64,000 bases of DNA from Desmonostoc muscorum LEGE 12446 (lineage in GTDB: Bacteria > Cyanobacteriota > Cyanobacteriia > Cyanobacteriales > Nostocaceae): positions 62,001 through 126,000 of the forward strand of contig NZ_JADEXS020000001.1 of the NCBI RefSeq assembly GCF_015207005.2. Direction: 5' to 3'. The notes beneath the pieces are model-generated. The model had not been told where the DNA came from. It ran no database searches and saw only the letters and a program-made list of their open reading frames with translations. Numbering within the stretch: position 1 is the stretch's first letter; the number at the start of each line of letters is the position of its first letter. Of the stretch, positions 54,141 to 64,000 are shown piece after piece. A program made the translations under genes and the position numbers.

Positions 54141-55244
54141 CTATACAGCAACTCCCTCTACGATACTGATTGCTAAGGGAGTTGAAATTACTCGTCGTAG
54201 TTGAAATCCTGCCTTTTCAAAAAGGTTTTGGAAATCTTCTCGACTTCTTTGGCGTCCGTCGTGAATGAGCATCATATGCAAATCCACCATTGTTCCTGGC
54301 TTTTCTGTGTCGAATTTTTCCACAACTTCTTCCGCAATCAAAATGCGGTTTCCTGGCTTCATGATTTTACGGACATTCGATAGAATTGCCAGAGAATTTT
54401 CCTGATCCCAATCATGGAGAATGTCTCTTAAAATATAAGCATCGCAATCTTTACAATCATTCGGCAGACCTTGGAAGAAGTTTCCAAAAACCGTTTTAAT
54501 CCGTCCTTGAACTCCTCGTTCTTTGAGATAATACTTAGCTTCTTCTAAAACGTATTCATCATCAAGTAGTACTGCTTGAAGATGAGAGTGTTGGCTGAGG
54601 ATTTCAGCTAAGAGGGTTCCTCTACCTCCACCTACATCACAAAGCTTTTGCAAATCTTGAAAAGGATAAGCGGCTGCAACAGCGGGAGCATCCAATGCTG
54701 TTCGGCTACCAGTCGAAGCTGCGAAAGTTCTTCCCTCGTTAGGATTTTTTCGTAACCATTCCCAAAAAGACACTTGATGAATTTTTTCAAAAGTGTTCTT
54801 ACCAGTAATGATTGCCTCTTTAACATCTACCCAGCTATCAATGATAGACTTGGTTCCCATATAATCAGCTACGTCTCTGAGTGAGCCGGGAACATCAGTT
54901 ATTAAAGTTTTTGAAAGCCGATTGTTTTCAAACTTCCCATCTTTTGTAATTTGGAAAAATCCAATTGTAACTAAACCACGCATCATCCGATGCACTGCAT
55001 CAGAGTTGGCTCCAATAAGTCCCGCTAATTCCTCGCTACTCATTGGGCGTTCATGGAGATAATCTGCAATCCTCCAATGTGCTGCTGTATGCAACAGCAT
55101 TGTAGACGCAGCACCAATAATGTGGTCGAATACTGTTAGCTGTGGCGGCAAAATAGCTTGTGCAGCACCGAGCAAAAATTTGTGTACTGAAACCAAAAAT
55201 TTGATGACAAAACGTGGGGGTAGTTTAGGTGAAGATTGTTGCAT
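54141..55244 (-). CDS. Class I SAM-dependent O-methyltransferase
   Basis: Methyltransferase of 367 aa of the plant-type/hydroxyindole O-methyltransferase family. An N-terminal dimerisation winged helix (ELAGLIGANSDAVHRMMRGL) is followed by SAM motif I LCDVGGGRGTLLAEIL near 195-210 and the catalytic His region RDILHDWDQENSL. These enzymes methylate hydroxyls, often phenolic. It lies 31 bp downstream of the thioester reductase and is a tailoring candidate for the polyketide. The actual acceptor is unknown. Confidence 0.88.
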   Translation of the reverse strand: MQQSSPKLPPRFVIKFLVSVHKFLLGAAQAILPPQLTVFDHIIGAASTMLLHTAAHWRIADYLHERPMSSEELAGLIGANSDAVHRMMRGLVTIGFFQITKDGKFENNRLSKTLITDVPGSLRDVADYMGTKSIIDSWVDVKEAIITGKNTFEKIHQVSFWEWLRKNPNEGRTFAASTGSRTALDAPAVAAAYPFQDLQKLCDVGGGRGTLLAEILSQHSHLQAVLLDDEYVLEEAKYYLKERGVQGRIKTVFGNFFQGLPNDCKDCDAYILRDILHDWDQENSLAILSNVRKIMKPGNRILIAEEVVEKFDTEKPGTMVDLHMMLIHDGRQRSREDFQNLFEKAGFQLRRVISTPLAISIVEGVAV

Positions 55245-55275
55245 ATATTTAACTCCAAGGTGATTAATTGAATAT

Positions 55276-56634
55276 TCAATAAGCTACTGCGTTGATATTA
55301 TTTAATTCTGGGGAATTCCCATTGGTTTTTAGTGGAGGCAAAAAACCGCTATCTCTGAAATACGAAAAGTAAGTATTTAGTAATTCAGAATCTATGGCTG
55401 GGCAAGCAATAGAAGTTTCTGCTAATCCATGTAAAGTGTTTTTACAATCAAAAACTGGCATTTTAACAGCCTCAAGCATGGAATCAGAAAAAAATGGAGA
55501 AAGAGTATATAATTCATTGGTCTGGGAAACTTTAATTTGGCTCATTAATTCAGCTTTCCATTCGTTATAGGAAAGCTGCTTAAGTGAATAGCCGAGAGAG
55601 CAAATCCGGTTAATCCATTCGTTCCATTTTAGAGGTTGGGGATTTACTAAATGAAATGCTTTACCTTGCGATTCATTGCGTCTTGAAAGATAAACGATTG
55701 CTTTACTTACGTAGTCAATCGGCGCACTCGCAACTATTATATCTAAATCTATCGGTACGCTTCCGAGTTGAATGCATCCCTTGATAATCTTGCACAAGTG
55801 ATCATCATGATTAAAAACACCTGTTTTGCTGTGCCCTTCTGTATTTGGTCGATGAATCGAAATCGGTAATCCTCGCAATTCTGCAAGCCGGATTAATTTT
55901 TCAGCAACCCATTTACTTTGAGCGTAGCCATTATATAATGTGCCGCTGTTCTCCAAAATTTCGTCTTCTGGGATGACACTATGACTGCTATTTGGTGATG
56001 AGAATAAACCTACAGTTGATATAAAGTGTATTGGTTTGACTTTGTTTTGGCAAGCTAGGCGAATAATTTCATGAGTGCCAAAAACATTTGCCGCTTTCAA
56101 TGCATTGTAGGGATAAGTCCATTTGACTAATGCACCACAGTGATAAATAACGTCAATTTCATTGGACATTATTTGGAAGTGTTCGCTTTCCAGACCTAAA
56201 AGTGGTTGAGTTAAGTCTCCAAGGACTGGAATAATTCTAGCTGTTTTACTTTCATCCCAAATCAAGTAAGATTCAAGATTTTTTTGAATTCTTTGCTTTC
56301 CTTGTATTATATCATTTGCTCGGACTAAACAATAAATATTTGCTTGAGTTTGCTGAAGAATTTCATCTAATAAAAATGCTCCAACAAATCCAGTTGCTCC
56401 AGTCAAAAAGACAGATTTTGGCTGATCGATAAACCCAATATTTTTGGTTGTGGGATAGATTTCTGGAGCTAAATTAGCTTCGGCTTTTAGTTCTTCAACT
56501 GTCATGCCAAAACTTGCCAAATTAGTCAGTACGCTTTGCTGATCAATCTCTTTTTTGCTCTGAATCCGCTTTAATAAAAGTTCGCGTTTGGTTGGAGAAA
56601 GAGCAGTAATCCGCTGTGAAATATCACTCATCAA
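55276..56634 (-). CDS. Stand-alone thioester reductase (chain release)
   Basis: Thioester-reductase-domain protein of 452 aa. The N-terminal 50 residues (SQRITALSPTKRELLLKRIQ) look like a docking or linker segment of the kind found in assembly-line proteins. The reductase core starts VFLTGATGFVGAFLLDEIL and has catalytic Tyr and Lys in YNGYAQSKWVAEKL. These enzymes use NAD(P)H to release an acyl chain from a carrier protein as aldehyde or alcohol. It follows the last PKS module by 36 bp, which ends in an ACP without a thioesterase, so it is the likely off-loading enzyme. Confidence 0.9.
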   Translation of the reverse strand: MMSDISQRITALSPTKRELLLKRIQSKKEIDQQSVLTNLASFGMTVEELKAEANLAPEIYPTTKNIGFIDQPKSVFLTGATGFVGAFLLDEILQQTQANIYCLVRANDIIQGKQRIQKNLESYLIWDESKTARIIPVLGDLTQPLLGLESEHFQIMSNEIDVIYHCGALVKWTYPYNALKAANVFGTHEIIRLACQNKVKPIHFISTVGLFSSPNSSHSVIPEDEILENSGTLYNGYAQSKWVAEKLIRLAELRGLPISIHRPNTEGHSKTGVFNHDDHLCKIIKGCIQLGSVPIDLDIIVASAPIDYVSKAIVYLSRRNESQGKAFHLVNPQPLKWNEWINRICSLGYSLKQLSYNEWKAELMSQIKVSQTNELYTLSPFFSDSMLEAVKMPVFDCKNTLHGLAETSIACPAIDSELLNTYFSYFRDSGFLPPLKTNGNSPELNNINAVAY

Positions 56635-56670
56635 AAATTTCCTTCTACATCAATTGCTTTTTAATCATGT

Positions 56671-59600
56671 TTAAATGCTATTAGCAAGCATTGCCTCTGC
56701 CTCAGCTTCTGAAATATTTTCTAGTTCTGCTAATGCTTGTGATAATGTTTCATCATCTGCATATTCAAGACTCGGCTCTAATTTTAGTAGCTGCAATACA
56801 AAGGTTGCGAGTTGGGCGATGTTACTTACCTCAAAAAACTTGGTGATTGGGACGCTAACCTGCAAGTCAAGTTCAATCTGATTTTTAATTTCAACAGTAA
56901 CTAAGGAATCTAGCAGGGAATTAAGAGATTGCTGGGCGTTCAAATTTGACACAGGAAGTTGCAGCACTTTGGCTAATTCTGTCAGTAAATAATTCTCCAG
57001 TATTGTTAGACGTGCCTCTGGTTCAGCATTGAGAAGTTTCTCTCTAGAAAAGTTACTTGGTTTCTTTTGATTCCTGCTATTATTACCTACAATAGCAGCC
57101 CGTTGTAGAGCTTCTCGACTGATACGTTTTAACTGTGCATTGATAACTTCTGCTACAATGTTTCCGGCATGATTAAATAACTGAATGTTTCCTAAAACAG
57201 TTTCTTTGTAATCTTCTTGGTGATTACTGAGTTGTAACTTGGCTTGGCCCCAAAAAGATTTTCCTACACAATCATAGACTCGGAAACTTTCAAAACCTCC
57301 TAGTAAATAATTATCAGGTAATGTGGCAGGAAAACTAGCTCCTAAAAGTTGAAAGAAGGAATCAAAAATCCCCAATGGCAGTTGATATAGGTCATCATGA
57401 TCTGATTCTGTCTGTGAATCTTGGATTTCTCCTAAAGCATTCCCATCTTGCCGCCAGAGGCGTTTTAATCCTTGGCAACTGGGGCCTAAATTAGCTCCTC
57501 GCTCTGCTAAGACTCGGTAGAATTCAGATACAGACATTTCTTGTGAGTATTCTGCTTGAATTTCTGCAAAATTAGGAGATTGTTGTTCTGATGCAGTAGT
57601 TTCTACGTCACTGAGATTAATTTCTCCAGATGCAATTAAGCTCCAAAATATTTGCTGATTGTCTTCATCTGTGACGCGACTAAAAATTTGGATTAAGGCT
57701 TTTGACGAATCCTCAGGAGTGACAATAAATTGTATGGTTTGAGTTTCTTGCTCTGTAAATATCAATGGTCGAGAAATGAGAAAGTTATCTACAACATGAA
57801 TTTTTTTGCCAAAAGCCTCGGCGGCGGCGGCAAATATCATCTCCAAGTAAATGGAGATGTTCATTACAGGCATCCCTTCAATACGATGATCCTTCACAAA
57901 AGGTAAAGAATCGAGATTTAAATCAGACTCTAACTGAATTTGCTTGAGGGGTGAATGTAACCGTCTATGTAAAAATGGATGAGTTAGCTTTTGTGCATAG
58001 CTTACTGTTGCTTGAGGAAGATTTTTCGCCGTTTTCAGCCAATATTTTTGCCGTTCAAAAGCATAGGTGGGTAGTGAAAGGCGATGGCGTTGGTAGTCGC
58101 TGTCAAATCCCTCCCAGTTGATATTGTGGCCTTGAATATAGAGAGTACTTAAGCTCTGCAACAACACTTGCCAATCTTCTTCTTGCTGATCCAATGAAGG
58201 TAACCAAGTACCAAATTCTTGAGGGAGAGATTGCTCGGCAATATCCATTAAGATAGGTTTTGGACTAATTTCGAGAAACAGCTCGCAACCCTGTGTTTGC
58301 AGTGTTTGTATGCTTGTAGAAAGCTCGATTGGTGCATCAATTTGACGATGCCAGTACTCAGCTTTGGCAATAATGTCTGTGGCTAATTCTCCGGTTAAGC
58401 TAGAAACTATGCTAATATTTGGAACCGAGTAGCTAACTTCTGCTGCTATTGCTGCAAAATTATGGGCAAATTGTCTACCACAGATTAAACGCAGTGCATC
58501 TTTAAGGCTAAACACTCCAGCAATGCAAGCTGCTACATACTCTCCTACACCTTGACCCATAACTGCTGTAGGTTCTATGCCCCAAGACTGCCATAATTTT
58601 GCTAGAGCATACTCCAAAGCAAATAGAGCTGGTTGTGCATATGCGGCATCTTCTAGGGCTGAGGTATTTCCTGGTTGAGGATAAAGTATAGATAAAAGCG
58701 ATCGCTCAAGTAAAGGATACAGCAATCCATCACACTCGTCTAAGGCTTGACGGAATATCGGCGCTTGCTCATATAGCTGGCGTCCTTTGCCAATGTACTG
58801 GGAACTTTCACCAGTAAACACAAAAGCTATTTTAGGTTGGTGATTACATGGCTGCAACACTGGCTGTGGCTCTGTAACAAAAGCATTCAGATGTTGACGC
58901 AGCTGTGTTGATGATTCAGCCACCATTGCTAAACGATAGTCGAAATGCGATCGCCCCGTATTAGCTGTAAAACAAATATTTGCCAAAGATGCCGATGGAT
59001 GAGCTGTAATGTAGTTCTCAAATCTGCTAGCTAGTTCCTTTAAGGCTGCTGCACTTTTGGCTGAAAGTGTCAATAAATGCCGGGATCTTTCTAGTTCTGC
59101 TACCACGACTTGACGCACTGGCGCTTCCTCTAATATCAGATGAGCATTTGTGCCACTCATCCCAAAAGCACTAATTCCGGCTATCCTTCGTTCACCTGCT
59201 GTTACAGTCCAAGGAGTTGCTGTTGTGGGAACTTTTAAATTATTCTCTTGCAAAGAAATATGAGGATTCACTTTTGTTAGGTGCAGATGTGGAGGTATTT
59301 CAGCGTGCTGCATAGCCAGTACTACTTTTATCAGACTTGCTATGCCGGCGGCAGGTTCTAAGTGACCGATATTTGTTTTGACTGAACCCACTATCAGCGG
59401 TTGCTCCTTTGGGCGTCCTTTACCCAACACCGCCCCTAAAGTTCTCACCTCGATGGGATCTCCCAGGGCTGTACCTGTTCCGTGGGCTTCTACATAGCTA
59501 ATTTGAGCTGCGTCTACCTTGGCATTTCCTAAAGCCTCACGAATCACTGCCCGCTGGGCAAGTCCATTGGGAACTGTCAAACCACTGCTGTGACCATCAT

Positions 59601-60516
59601 GGTTGATTGCCCCACCGCGAATTAATGCCAGAATATTATCACCATCGGCGATCGCATCACTGAGGCGTTTGAGAATGACTATGCCACAACCTTCACCTCG
59701 CCCGTAACCATCAGCACTAGCATCAAAAGTTTTGCAACGGCCATCAACTGCTAAAGCCCGCATCCTGGACATGGCGATCGCCCCTTGGGGTGATAACATC
59801 AAGTTGACTCCACCAGCTAATGCTAAACCGCATTCTTCAGAACGCAGACTTTGACAGGCTAGATGGACGCTCACCAGGGACGATGAACACGAGGTATCTA
59901 CTGCTAATGTAGGCCCATGCAAACCGAGAAGATGCGATAAACGGCCAGCCGCAATGCTAAAGACATTACCAGTGGCACTGTAAACATCAATGCTACTCAG
60001 ACCAAGTGGTTGTAATAATTGTGAATAATCACTGTTACAAATCCCAATGAAAACTCCGGTTTTACTCCCAGTCAATTTATCTGGTGCTTGCACGGCGTTT
60101 TCTAAAGCTTCCCAACTGACTTCTAGTAATAACCGTTGCTGAGGGTCCATGCTGGCAGCTTCGCGGGGGGAGATATTGAAGAATTGGGCATCAAATTCAT
60201 CCACTGCAACATCTAAAAATCCACCTTGCCGCACATACATCTTGCCAGAAGCTTCTGGATTTGGGTTGTAGTGTGCATTTACGTCCCACCGAGATGAAGG
60301 AATGTCTTGAATAGCATCTACTCCATCGTGTAATAATTGCCAAAAAGATTCTGGGTCATTAGCTCCACCAGGAAATCGGCAACTCATACCAATTATGGCG
60401 ATTGGTTCTGTTTTCTTGCGCTCGATCTTATCGAGCTTGGATTGCATTTCTTTGATGGCTAAAGCAGCCCGTTGTAGTGGAGATAGTTGCTCAAGATTTT
60501 CTAAAGATGTTTTCAT
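56671..60516 (-). CDS. Type I PKS module KS-AT(defective)-DH-ACP
   Basis: Polyketide synthase of 1281 aa. An N-terminal docking helix ([20 protein letters not shown]) is followed by KS (about 39-460) with active-site Cys in [15 protein letters not shown] and His in [12 protein letters not shown] and [14 protein letters not shown] (about 560-745) has GQGVGE where GHSxGE is required, so no catalytic Ser, and is about 83 residues shorter than the upstream module's AT, lacking the HAFH substrate motif. DH has His in [14 protein letters not shown] (the usual HxxxGxxxxP Pro is Asn) and Asp in [11 protein letters not shown]. The ACP Ser lies in [12 protein letters not shown]. No KR or ER. It follows the upstream module by 6 nt. 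Confidence 0.92.
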   Translation of the reverse strand: MKTSLENLEQLSPLQRAALAIKEMQSKLDKIERKKTEPIAIIGMSCRFPGGANDPESFWQLLHDGVDAIQDIPSSRWDVNAHYNPNPEASGKMYVRQGGFLDVAVDEFDAQFFNISPREAASMDPQQRLLLEVSWEALENAVQAPDKLTGSKTGVFIGICNSDYSQLLQPLGLSSIDVYSATGNVFSIAAGRLSHLLGLHGPTLAVDTSCSSSLVSVHLACQSLRSEECGLALAGGVNLMLSPQGAIAMSRMRALAVDGRCKTFDASADGYGRGEGCGIVILKRLSDAIADGDNILALIRGGAINHDGHSSGLTVPNGLAQRAVIREALGNAKVDAAQISYVEAHGTGTALGDPIEVRTLGAVLGKGRPKEQPLIVGSVKTNIGHLEPAAGIASLIKVVLAMQHAEIPPHLHLTKVNPHISLQENNLKVPTTATPWTVTAGERRIAGISAFGMSGTNAHLILEEAPVRQVVVAELERSRHLLTLSAKSAAALKELASRFENYITAHPSASLANICFTANTGRSHFDYRLAMVAESSTQLRQHLNAFVTEPQPVLQPCNHQPKIAFVFTGESSQYIGKGRQLYEQAPIFRQALDECDGLLYPLLERSLLSILYPQPGNTSALEDAAYAQPALFALEYALAKLWQSWGIEPTAVMGQGVGEYVAACIAGVFSLKDALRLICGRQFAHNFAAIAAEVSYSVPNISIVSSLTGELATDIIAKAEYWHRQIDAPIELSTSIQTLQTQGCELFLEISPKPILMDIAEQSLPQEFGTWLPSLDQQEEDWQVLLQSLSTLYIQGHNINWEGFDSDYQRHRLSLPTYAFERQKYWLKTAKNLPQATVSYAQKLTHPFLHRRLHSPLKQIQLESDLNLDSLPFVKDHRIEGMPVMNISIYLEMIFAAAAEAFGKKIHVVDNFLISRPLIFTEQETQTIQFIVTPEDSSKALIQIFSRVTDEDNQQIFWSLIASGEINLSDVETTASEQQSPNFAEIQAEYSQEMSVSEFYRVLAERGANLGPSCQGLKRLWRQDGNALGEIQDSQTESDHDDLYQLPLGIFDSFFQLLGASFPATLPDNYLLGGFESFRVYDCVGKSFWGQAKLQLSNHQEDYKETVLGNIQLFNHAGNIVAEVINAQLKRISREALQRAAIVGNNSRNQKKPSNFSREKLLNAEPEARLTILENYLLTELAKVLQLPVSNLNAQQSLNSLLDSLVTVEIKNQIELDLQVSVPITKFFEVSNIAQLATFVLQLLKLEPSLEYADDETLSQALAELENISEAEAEAMLANSI

Positions 60517-60522
60517 AATTAT

Positions 60523-63500
60523 TTACAAAATATTCTGGATTCCTTGGTCAATTAATGCTTCTAGTTCTGCTTCTGATAGCTGCTGAATTTCTGCTAATAA
60601 TTGAGTCATTTCTTCAGGATCTTCTTCTGACTCACTTGTTGATGTTTCTAGTGATTCCTGGGAGAAAAATTCACTAATTAAATATCTGGAAAGCGATTCA
60701 ATATTGGAATATTCAAATATGACGCTAACAGAAATTTCTTGGGCAATAGCAGCTTGTAAACGATTCTTTAAATCTAGAGCCATCAAAGAATCCATACCCA
60801 TTTCAAAAAAGCCTATATGGGGTTGTAATCTTTGAGATGGATCTAAACCTAACACAGCCAGGGCTTCAGTTTGGATAAAGGAAACTAAAACGGCATATTG
60901 TTTATTGGGAGGAGTTTTTTCTAAATCCTTTAAAAGCTGAGACGGCTGATTTTCTGAGGACAAATTACTTGATTTCACTTCCGGAGCGATCGCACTCAGA
61001 AATGGCGGTTCAAACCCAGAGGGGAATTGTTGAAAAAACTTCGACCAATTCACAGGCATGACAGTTACTTGGCGATCAGATTCATCCAATAACTGTTGAA
61101 GAATTTGTAACCCTTGGCTAGGAGCAATCAAATCTATACCTATTGCTTGCCATCGCTGTTCGCCTAGCTTACCCAAAGCTGCGGCGATATCTGTTTCCTG
61201 CCATGTCGCCCAATTGATACTTAAAATTGGCAATCCCTGTAACCGCCGTTGCTCAGCAAGAGTATCTAAAAAGGCGTTGACTGCGGCATAGTTGCCTTGA
61301 GCAGGCGAGCCGATTTGGGAAACTATTGAGGAGAAAAGAATCAAAAAGTCTAAAGGTAAATCCTCTGTCTTTTTATGTAAGTTCCATACCCCAGCTACTT
61401 TTGAATTTAGGAATTTCCCAAAGCTCTCCCAGTCCTGCTTGAGCAGCAGACCATCGTTGATAACATCATCCACATAAATGATTCCCCGCAAAGGAGGCAG
61501 AGATTGGGCGATTTCGGCAAAAACTTCGGCGATTTCTGCTTCTTGAGAGATATCGCCATGAATTACTTTGATCTCGGCTCCGGCTCTTTGGAGTTGCTGC
61601 AACTGTTTACTAACGTTACGGGCAACAGTGTTATGTTCTAAAAGTACCAAGTGTCGCGCCCCTTGCTCTACAATCCACTCGGCTAACTTCAGTGACAGAC
61701 TACTGCAACCATCAGTAATGAGATAAGTTGCATCAGCACTAACCCGGAAGCCTTGCTCTTGGGTAGGTGCTTGACGCTTTTCGCTACGGATCAGGCGAGA
61801 TACATAACGCTGTCCTTCTCGAAAAGCTACTTGCGGTTCCCCATCTGGCTGCCAAATTTCTTCTAACAGTGCTGTTACGGCTGCGGGAGAATTTTCTGGA
61901 GCTAAATCAATTAATCCGCCCCAGAATTGAGGATGTTCAATAGACACCACCCGTCCCAAGCCCAACACTGGGGACTGAGCTACAGCCAGAGAATTGCCAT
62001 CGGATTTAATTGGTTGCGCCCCTTGGGTGACTAACCACAAACGAGGCAACTGAGAAATTTTACTTGAACTTAAAGCTTGTACTAAATGCAGTACACTGGC
62101 ACAGTTGCGAGTCTGATTTAAAGAATCTGTGGTCAAGTTTTCTGTGAGTTCATGGTCAAGACTCCACAAATGCACGATCGCACTACACGGGGGCTGATCG
62201 GTTCCCAGTACTTCTGTTAATAACCGTTGAAAATCTCCCGGCTGTGAAGAATTAATTTTCCAGTATTTCTGTTTGACTGTGGGATTAACTTCGTCAGCAA
62301 AGACCAAAACGGCTTTCTGTCCGCGTTGTTCCAACTCCTCTGCTAGTGCCAGACCAACACCGCTGTTATCGGCAAAGATTAACCAGGAACCGCCTTCGGT
62401 GGGTTGAGAATCCAAAATCCGAGGTTTTGGTTGCCACTCAACTTCATACAGCCAATCATTTCTGAGCGATGCTTGCCTAGTATCGGACTTTGGTAACTCA
62501 ATCCAATAGGGCGATCGCACAAAAGGATAAGTAGGTAATTCTAGGCGCTGGCGGGGATAATCTTGGTCAAATCGGCTCCAGTCTACCTCAATTCCACGAA
62601 TATATAATTCTGCTAAACTTTGTAATTGCTGTTGTAAATCGTACTGTCCTTTCCGCAAGGAAGGTAGCCAAAGCAACTTCTCATCCGGTAAACATCGCCG
62701 TCCCATCCCTAATAGTACGGGATGAGGGCCAATTTCTACAAATAATTGATACCCTTGTTCATAGAGTGTCTGCATTCCCGGAGAAAATTGTACCGCCTCT
62801 CGCATATGACGCCGCCAGTACTCAGGTTGGGTGACTTCTCCCTCCACCAGAGAACCAGTGAGGTTGGAAATCATCCTAATTTTTGGAGATGAATAGTTTA
62901 TTTGTGCTGCTATATCTTCAAATGTATCTAGTATCGGTGCAGTTAAAGGTGAATGAAAGGCGTGGGAAACATTTAATTGTTGGCTATCAACTCCCTGTGC
63001 CTCCAGCTTAGATATAATCGCCTGTACTGCTTTATGTGCGCCAGAAATTACAATATTATTTGGGCCGTTAACGGCAGCGATGGAAACCTGACCATCGTCA
63101 GGTGCAATTGCAGATGTTACCTGTGCAATATTAGTAAAAATAGCCGCCATCGCCCCATTAGCAGGTAAAGTCTGCATGAGGCGTCCCCGTTGGGCAATCA
63201 GCTTCAGTCCATCTTCAAGGCTGAATACTCCTGCCACGCAAGCGGCAACATACTCTCCTACGCTATGACCCATAACTGCGTCCGGAGTTATCCCCCATGA
63301 TTGCCACAGTTCAAACAAGGCATACTCTAGGGCAAATAAGGCTGGTTGGGTATAAGCAGTTTCATCTAGTAGCGGGGTTGTTCCGGCTTCAGGGTAAAGT
63401 ACTGATAATAGCGATCGCTCAAGATGAGGCCGCAGTATTTGATCGCAACGTTCTAAAGCTTTGCGGAATGTGGGTACTTGTTCATAAAGTTGGCGTCCCA

Positions 63501-64000
63501 TCCCCACATATTGTGATCCTTGACCCGTAAACAGAAATACTATTTTGGGGCGAGTTTGACGGGGCACTACTCCAGTCAGTAGGGGATGCTGCACATTACC
63601 CGCAGTAAAAGCAGTTAGTTGTGCTATTACTTGTGCTGGCTGTTCGGCCACCACAGCTAAACGGTGGGCAAAATGCGATCGCCCGGTATTGGCTGTAAAG
63701 CATACATCTGCCAAAGGCTGAGACGGATGGGTTTCTAAGTGACTAATCATCCGACTTGCTAATGCCTTTAAAGCCGCTTCGTTTTTAGCAGACAAACAAA
63801 GAAGATGAATCGACCGTTCGATTTCCGGCTGTACGGGTTGAATTGCAGGCGCTTCCTCAAGGATGATATGGGCATTGGTTCCACTCATACCAAAGGAACT
63901 GATGCCACCAATCCGTGTTTGAGTTGTTGACCAAGGAGTTAATTCTCTAGGAATTACCATTGGTAGGTCATCCCAACGGATGGCAGGATTGGGATTTTGC
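60523..64000 (-). CDS. Type I PKS module, KS tail-AT-KR-ACP, truncated by window
   Basis: The frame is open to the right edge (QNPNPAIRWDDLPM precedes the first internal ATG at 63960), so the gene starts outside the window. Visible order: KS C-terminal tail ([15 protein letters not shown]), AT with intact [14 protein letters not shown] and HAFHSPL (malonyl-type), a non-catalytic KR half, KR, and ACP (IGFFEMGMDSLMALDLKN). The KR keeps its Ser/Tyr/Asn region (FSSIVSQIGSPAQGNYAAVN), but its NADPH motif, normally TGGLGGLG, reads TDGCSSLS, so cofactor binding is doubtful. No DH or ER is present. It precedes the second module by 6 nt in one operon. Confidence 0.93.
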   Translation of the reverse strand, partial: QNPNPAIRWDDLPMVIPRELTPWSTTQTRIGGISSFGMSGTNAHIILEEAPAIQPVQPEIERSIHLLCLSAKNEAALKALASRMISHLETHPSQPLADVCFTANTGRSHFAHRLAVVAEQPAQVIAQLTAFTAGNVQHPLLTGVVPRQTRPKIVFLFTGQGSQYVGMGRQLYEQVPTFRKALERCDQILRPHLERSLLSVLYPEAGTTPLLDETAYTQPALFALEYALFELWQSWGITPDAVMGHSVGEYVAACVAGVFSLEDGLKLIAQRGRLMQTLPANGAMAAIFTNIAQVTSAIAPDDGQVSIAAVNGPNNIVISGAHKAVQAIISKLEAQGVDSQQLNVSHAFHSPLTAPILDTFEDIAAQINYSSPKIRMISNLTGSLVEGEVTQPEYWRRHMREAVQFSPGMQTLYEQGYQLFVEIGPHPVLLGMGRRCLPDEKLLWLPSLRKGQYDLQQQLQSLAELYIRGIEVDWSRFDQDYPRQRLELPTYPFVRSPYWIELPKSDTRQASLRNDWLYEVEWQPKPRILDSQPTEGGSWLIFADNSGVGLALAEELEQRGQKAVLVFADEVNPTVKQKYWKINSSQPGDFQRLLTEVLGTDQPPCSAIVHLWSLDHELTENLTTDSLNQTRNCASVLHLVQALSSSKISQLPRLWLVTQGAQPIKSDGNSLAVAQSPVLGLGRVVSIEHPQFWGGLIDLAPENSPAAVTALLEEIWQPDGEPQVAFREGQRYVSRLIRSEKRQAPTQEQGFRVSADATYLITDGCSSLSLKLAEWIVEQGARHLVLLEHNTVARNVSKQLQQLQRAGAEIKVIHGDISQEAEIAEVFAEIAQSLPPLRGIIYVDDVINDGLLLKQDWESFGKFLNSKVAGVWNLHKKTEDLPLDFLILFSSIVSQIGSPAQGNYAAVNAFLDTLAEQRRLQGLPILSINWATWQETDIAAALGKLGEQRWQAIGIDLIAPSQGLQILQQLLDESDRQVTVMPVNWSKFFQQFPSGFEPPFLSAIAPEVKSSNLSSENQPSQLLKDLEKTPPNKQYAVLVSFIQTEALAVLGLDPSQRLQPHIGFFEMGMDSLMALDLKNRLQAAIAQEISVSVIFEYSNIESLSRYLISEFFSQESLETSTSESEEDPEEMTQLLAEIQQLSEAELEALIDQGIQNIL

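Noticed and set aside
55276..60516. Heterocyst glycolipid (hgl) cluster
   Set aside because: Thioester reductase plus PKS recalls hgl, but the expected HglB-type ACP fusion and hgl gene order are absent, and OMT and SRPBCC genes do not fit.

Overview
The window looks like chromosome of a filamentous, probably heterocyst-forming (Nostocales-type) cyanobacterium. Seen directly: many GCGATCGC (HIP1) octamers, numerous 7-bp and 9-bp tandem repeats (AGTCCCC, CCCCATT, GAATTCTGACTCC-like strings), small inverted-repeat elements in almost every long intergenic gap, a Ycf51-type gene, a WD40-repeat Ser/Thr kinase and PEP-CTERM/RTX-type surface proteins. No tRNA, rRNA, CRISPR array or intact transposase gene was found.

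Layout. 1-883: 3' part of a trans-sulfuration (cystathionine gamma-synthase/lyase family) gene. 1299-5459: signalling block with an intact histidine kinase and OmpR-type regulator, then a decayed receiver fragment and a HAMP sensor that stops before any kinase domain. 5744-13103: glycan block with two related GT-B transferases, a GT4, a GT2 and an MsbA-like ABC exporter. 13601-20428: cell-surface block (1532-aa DUF11/RTX protein, PEP-CTERM protein, PPC-domain protein). 20980-25713: kinase-WD40 protein, an AT-rich O-antigen-ligase-like gene and another GT4. 25760-31502: arsenic island with arsI, two arsR genes, acr3, arsJ, its partner GAPDH, and remains of a phosphate-binding-protein gene. 31520-32196: VapBC-like pair. 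32242-34706: aminotransferase plus glycerol-dehydrogenase-like enzyme. 35511-42586: Ycf51, metacaspase, second O-antigen-ligase-like protein, YaaW-like, ComFB-like and SIMPL proteins. 43080-48726: HlyD/ATPase/two-permease ABC-2 exporter operon (Ybh type). 49074-49634: acireductone dioxygenase. 49950-52007: SBBP propeller protein. 52294-64000: type I polyketide cluster read right to left: a module entering from beyond the right edge (KS tail-AT-KR-ACP), a second module (KS-AT-DH-ACP), thioester reductase, O-methyltransferase, SRPBCC protein and SDR reductase.

The most notable region is the polyketide cluster. The second module's AT has lost its catalytic serine and about 83 internal residues in frame, and the first module's KR has lost the glycines of its NADPH motif. 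Combined with a SRPBCC (cyclase-like) protein, an O-methyltransferase and a reductive release enzyme, this suggests an unassigned product, perhaps less reduced or cyclised; that is inference. Other strong points are two different perfectly symmetric ArsR-type operator sets, a pseudogene trail beside the arsenic genes, a dead receiver domain fused in position to a kinase-less sensor, three short terminal-inverted-repeat element families, and tandem repeats that have entered coding sequences.
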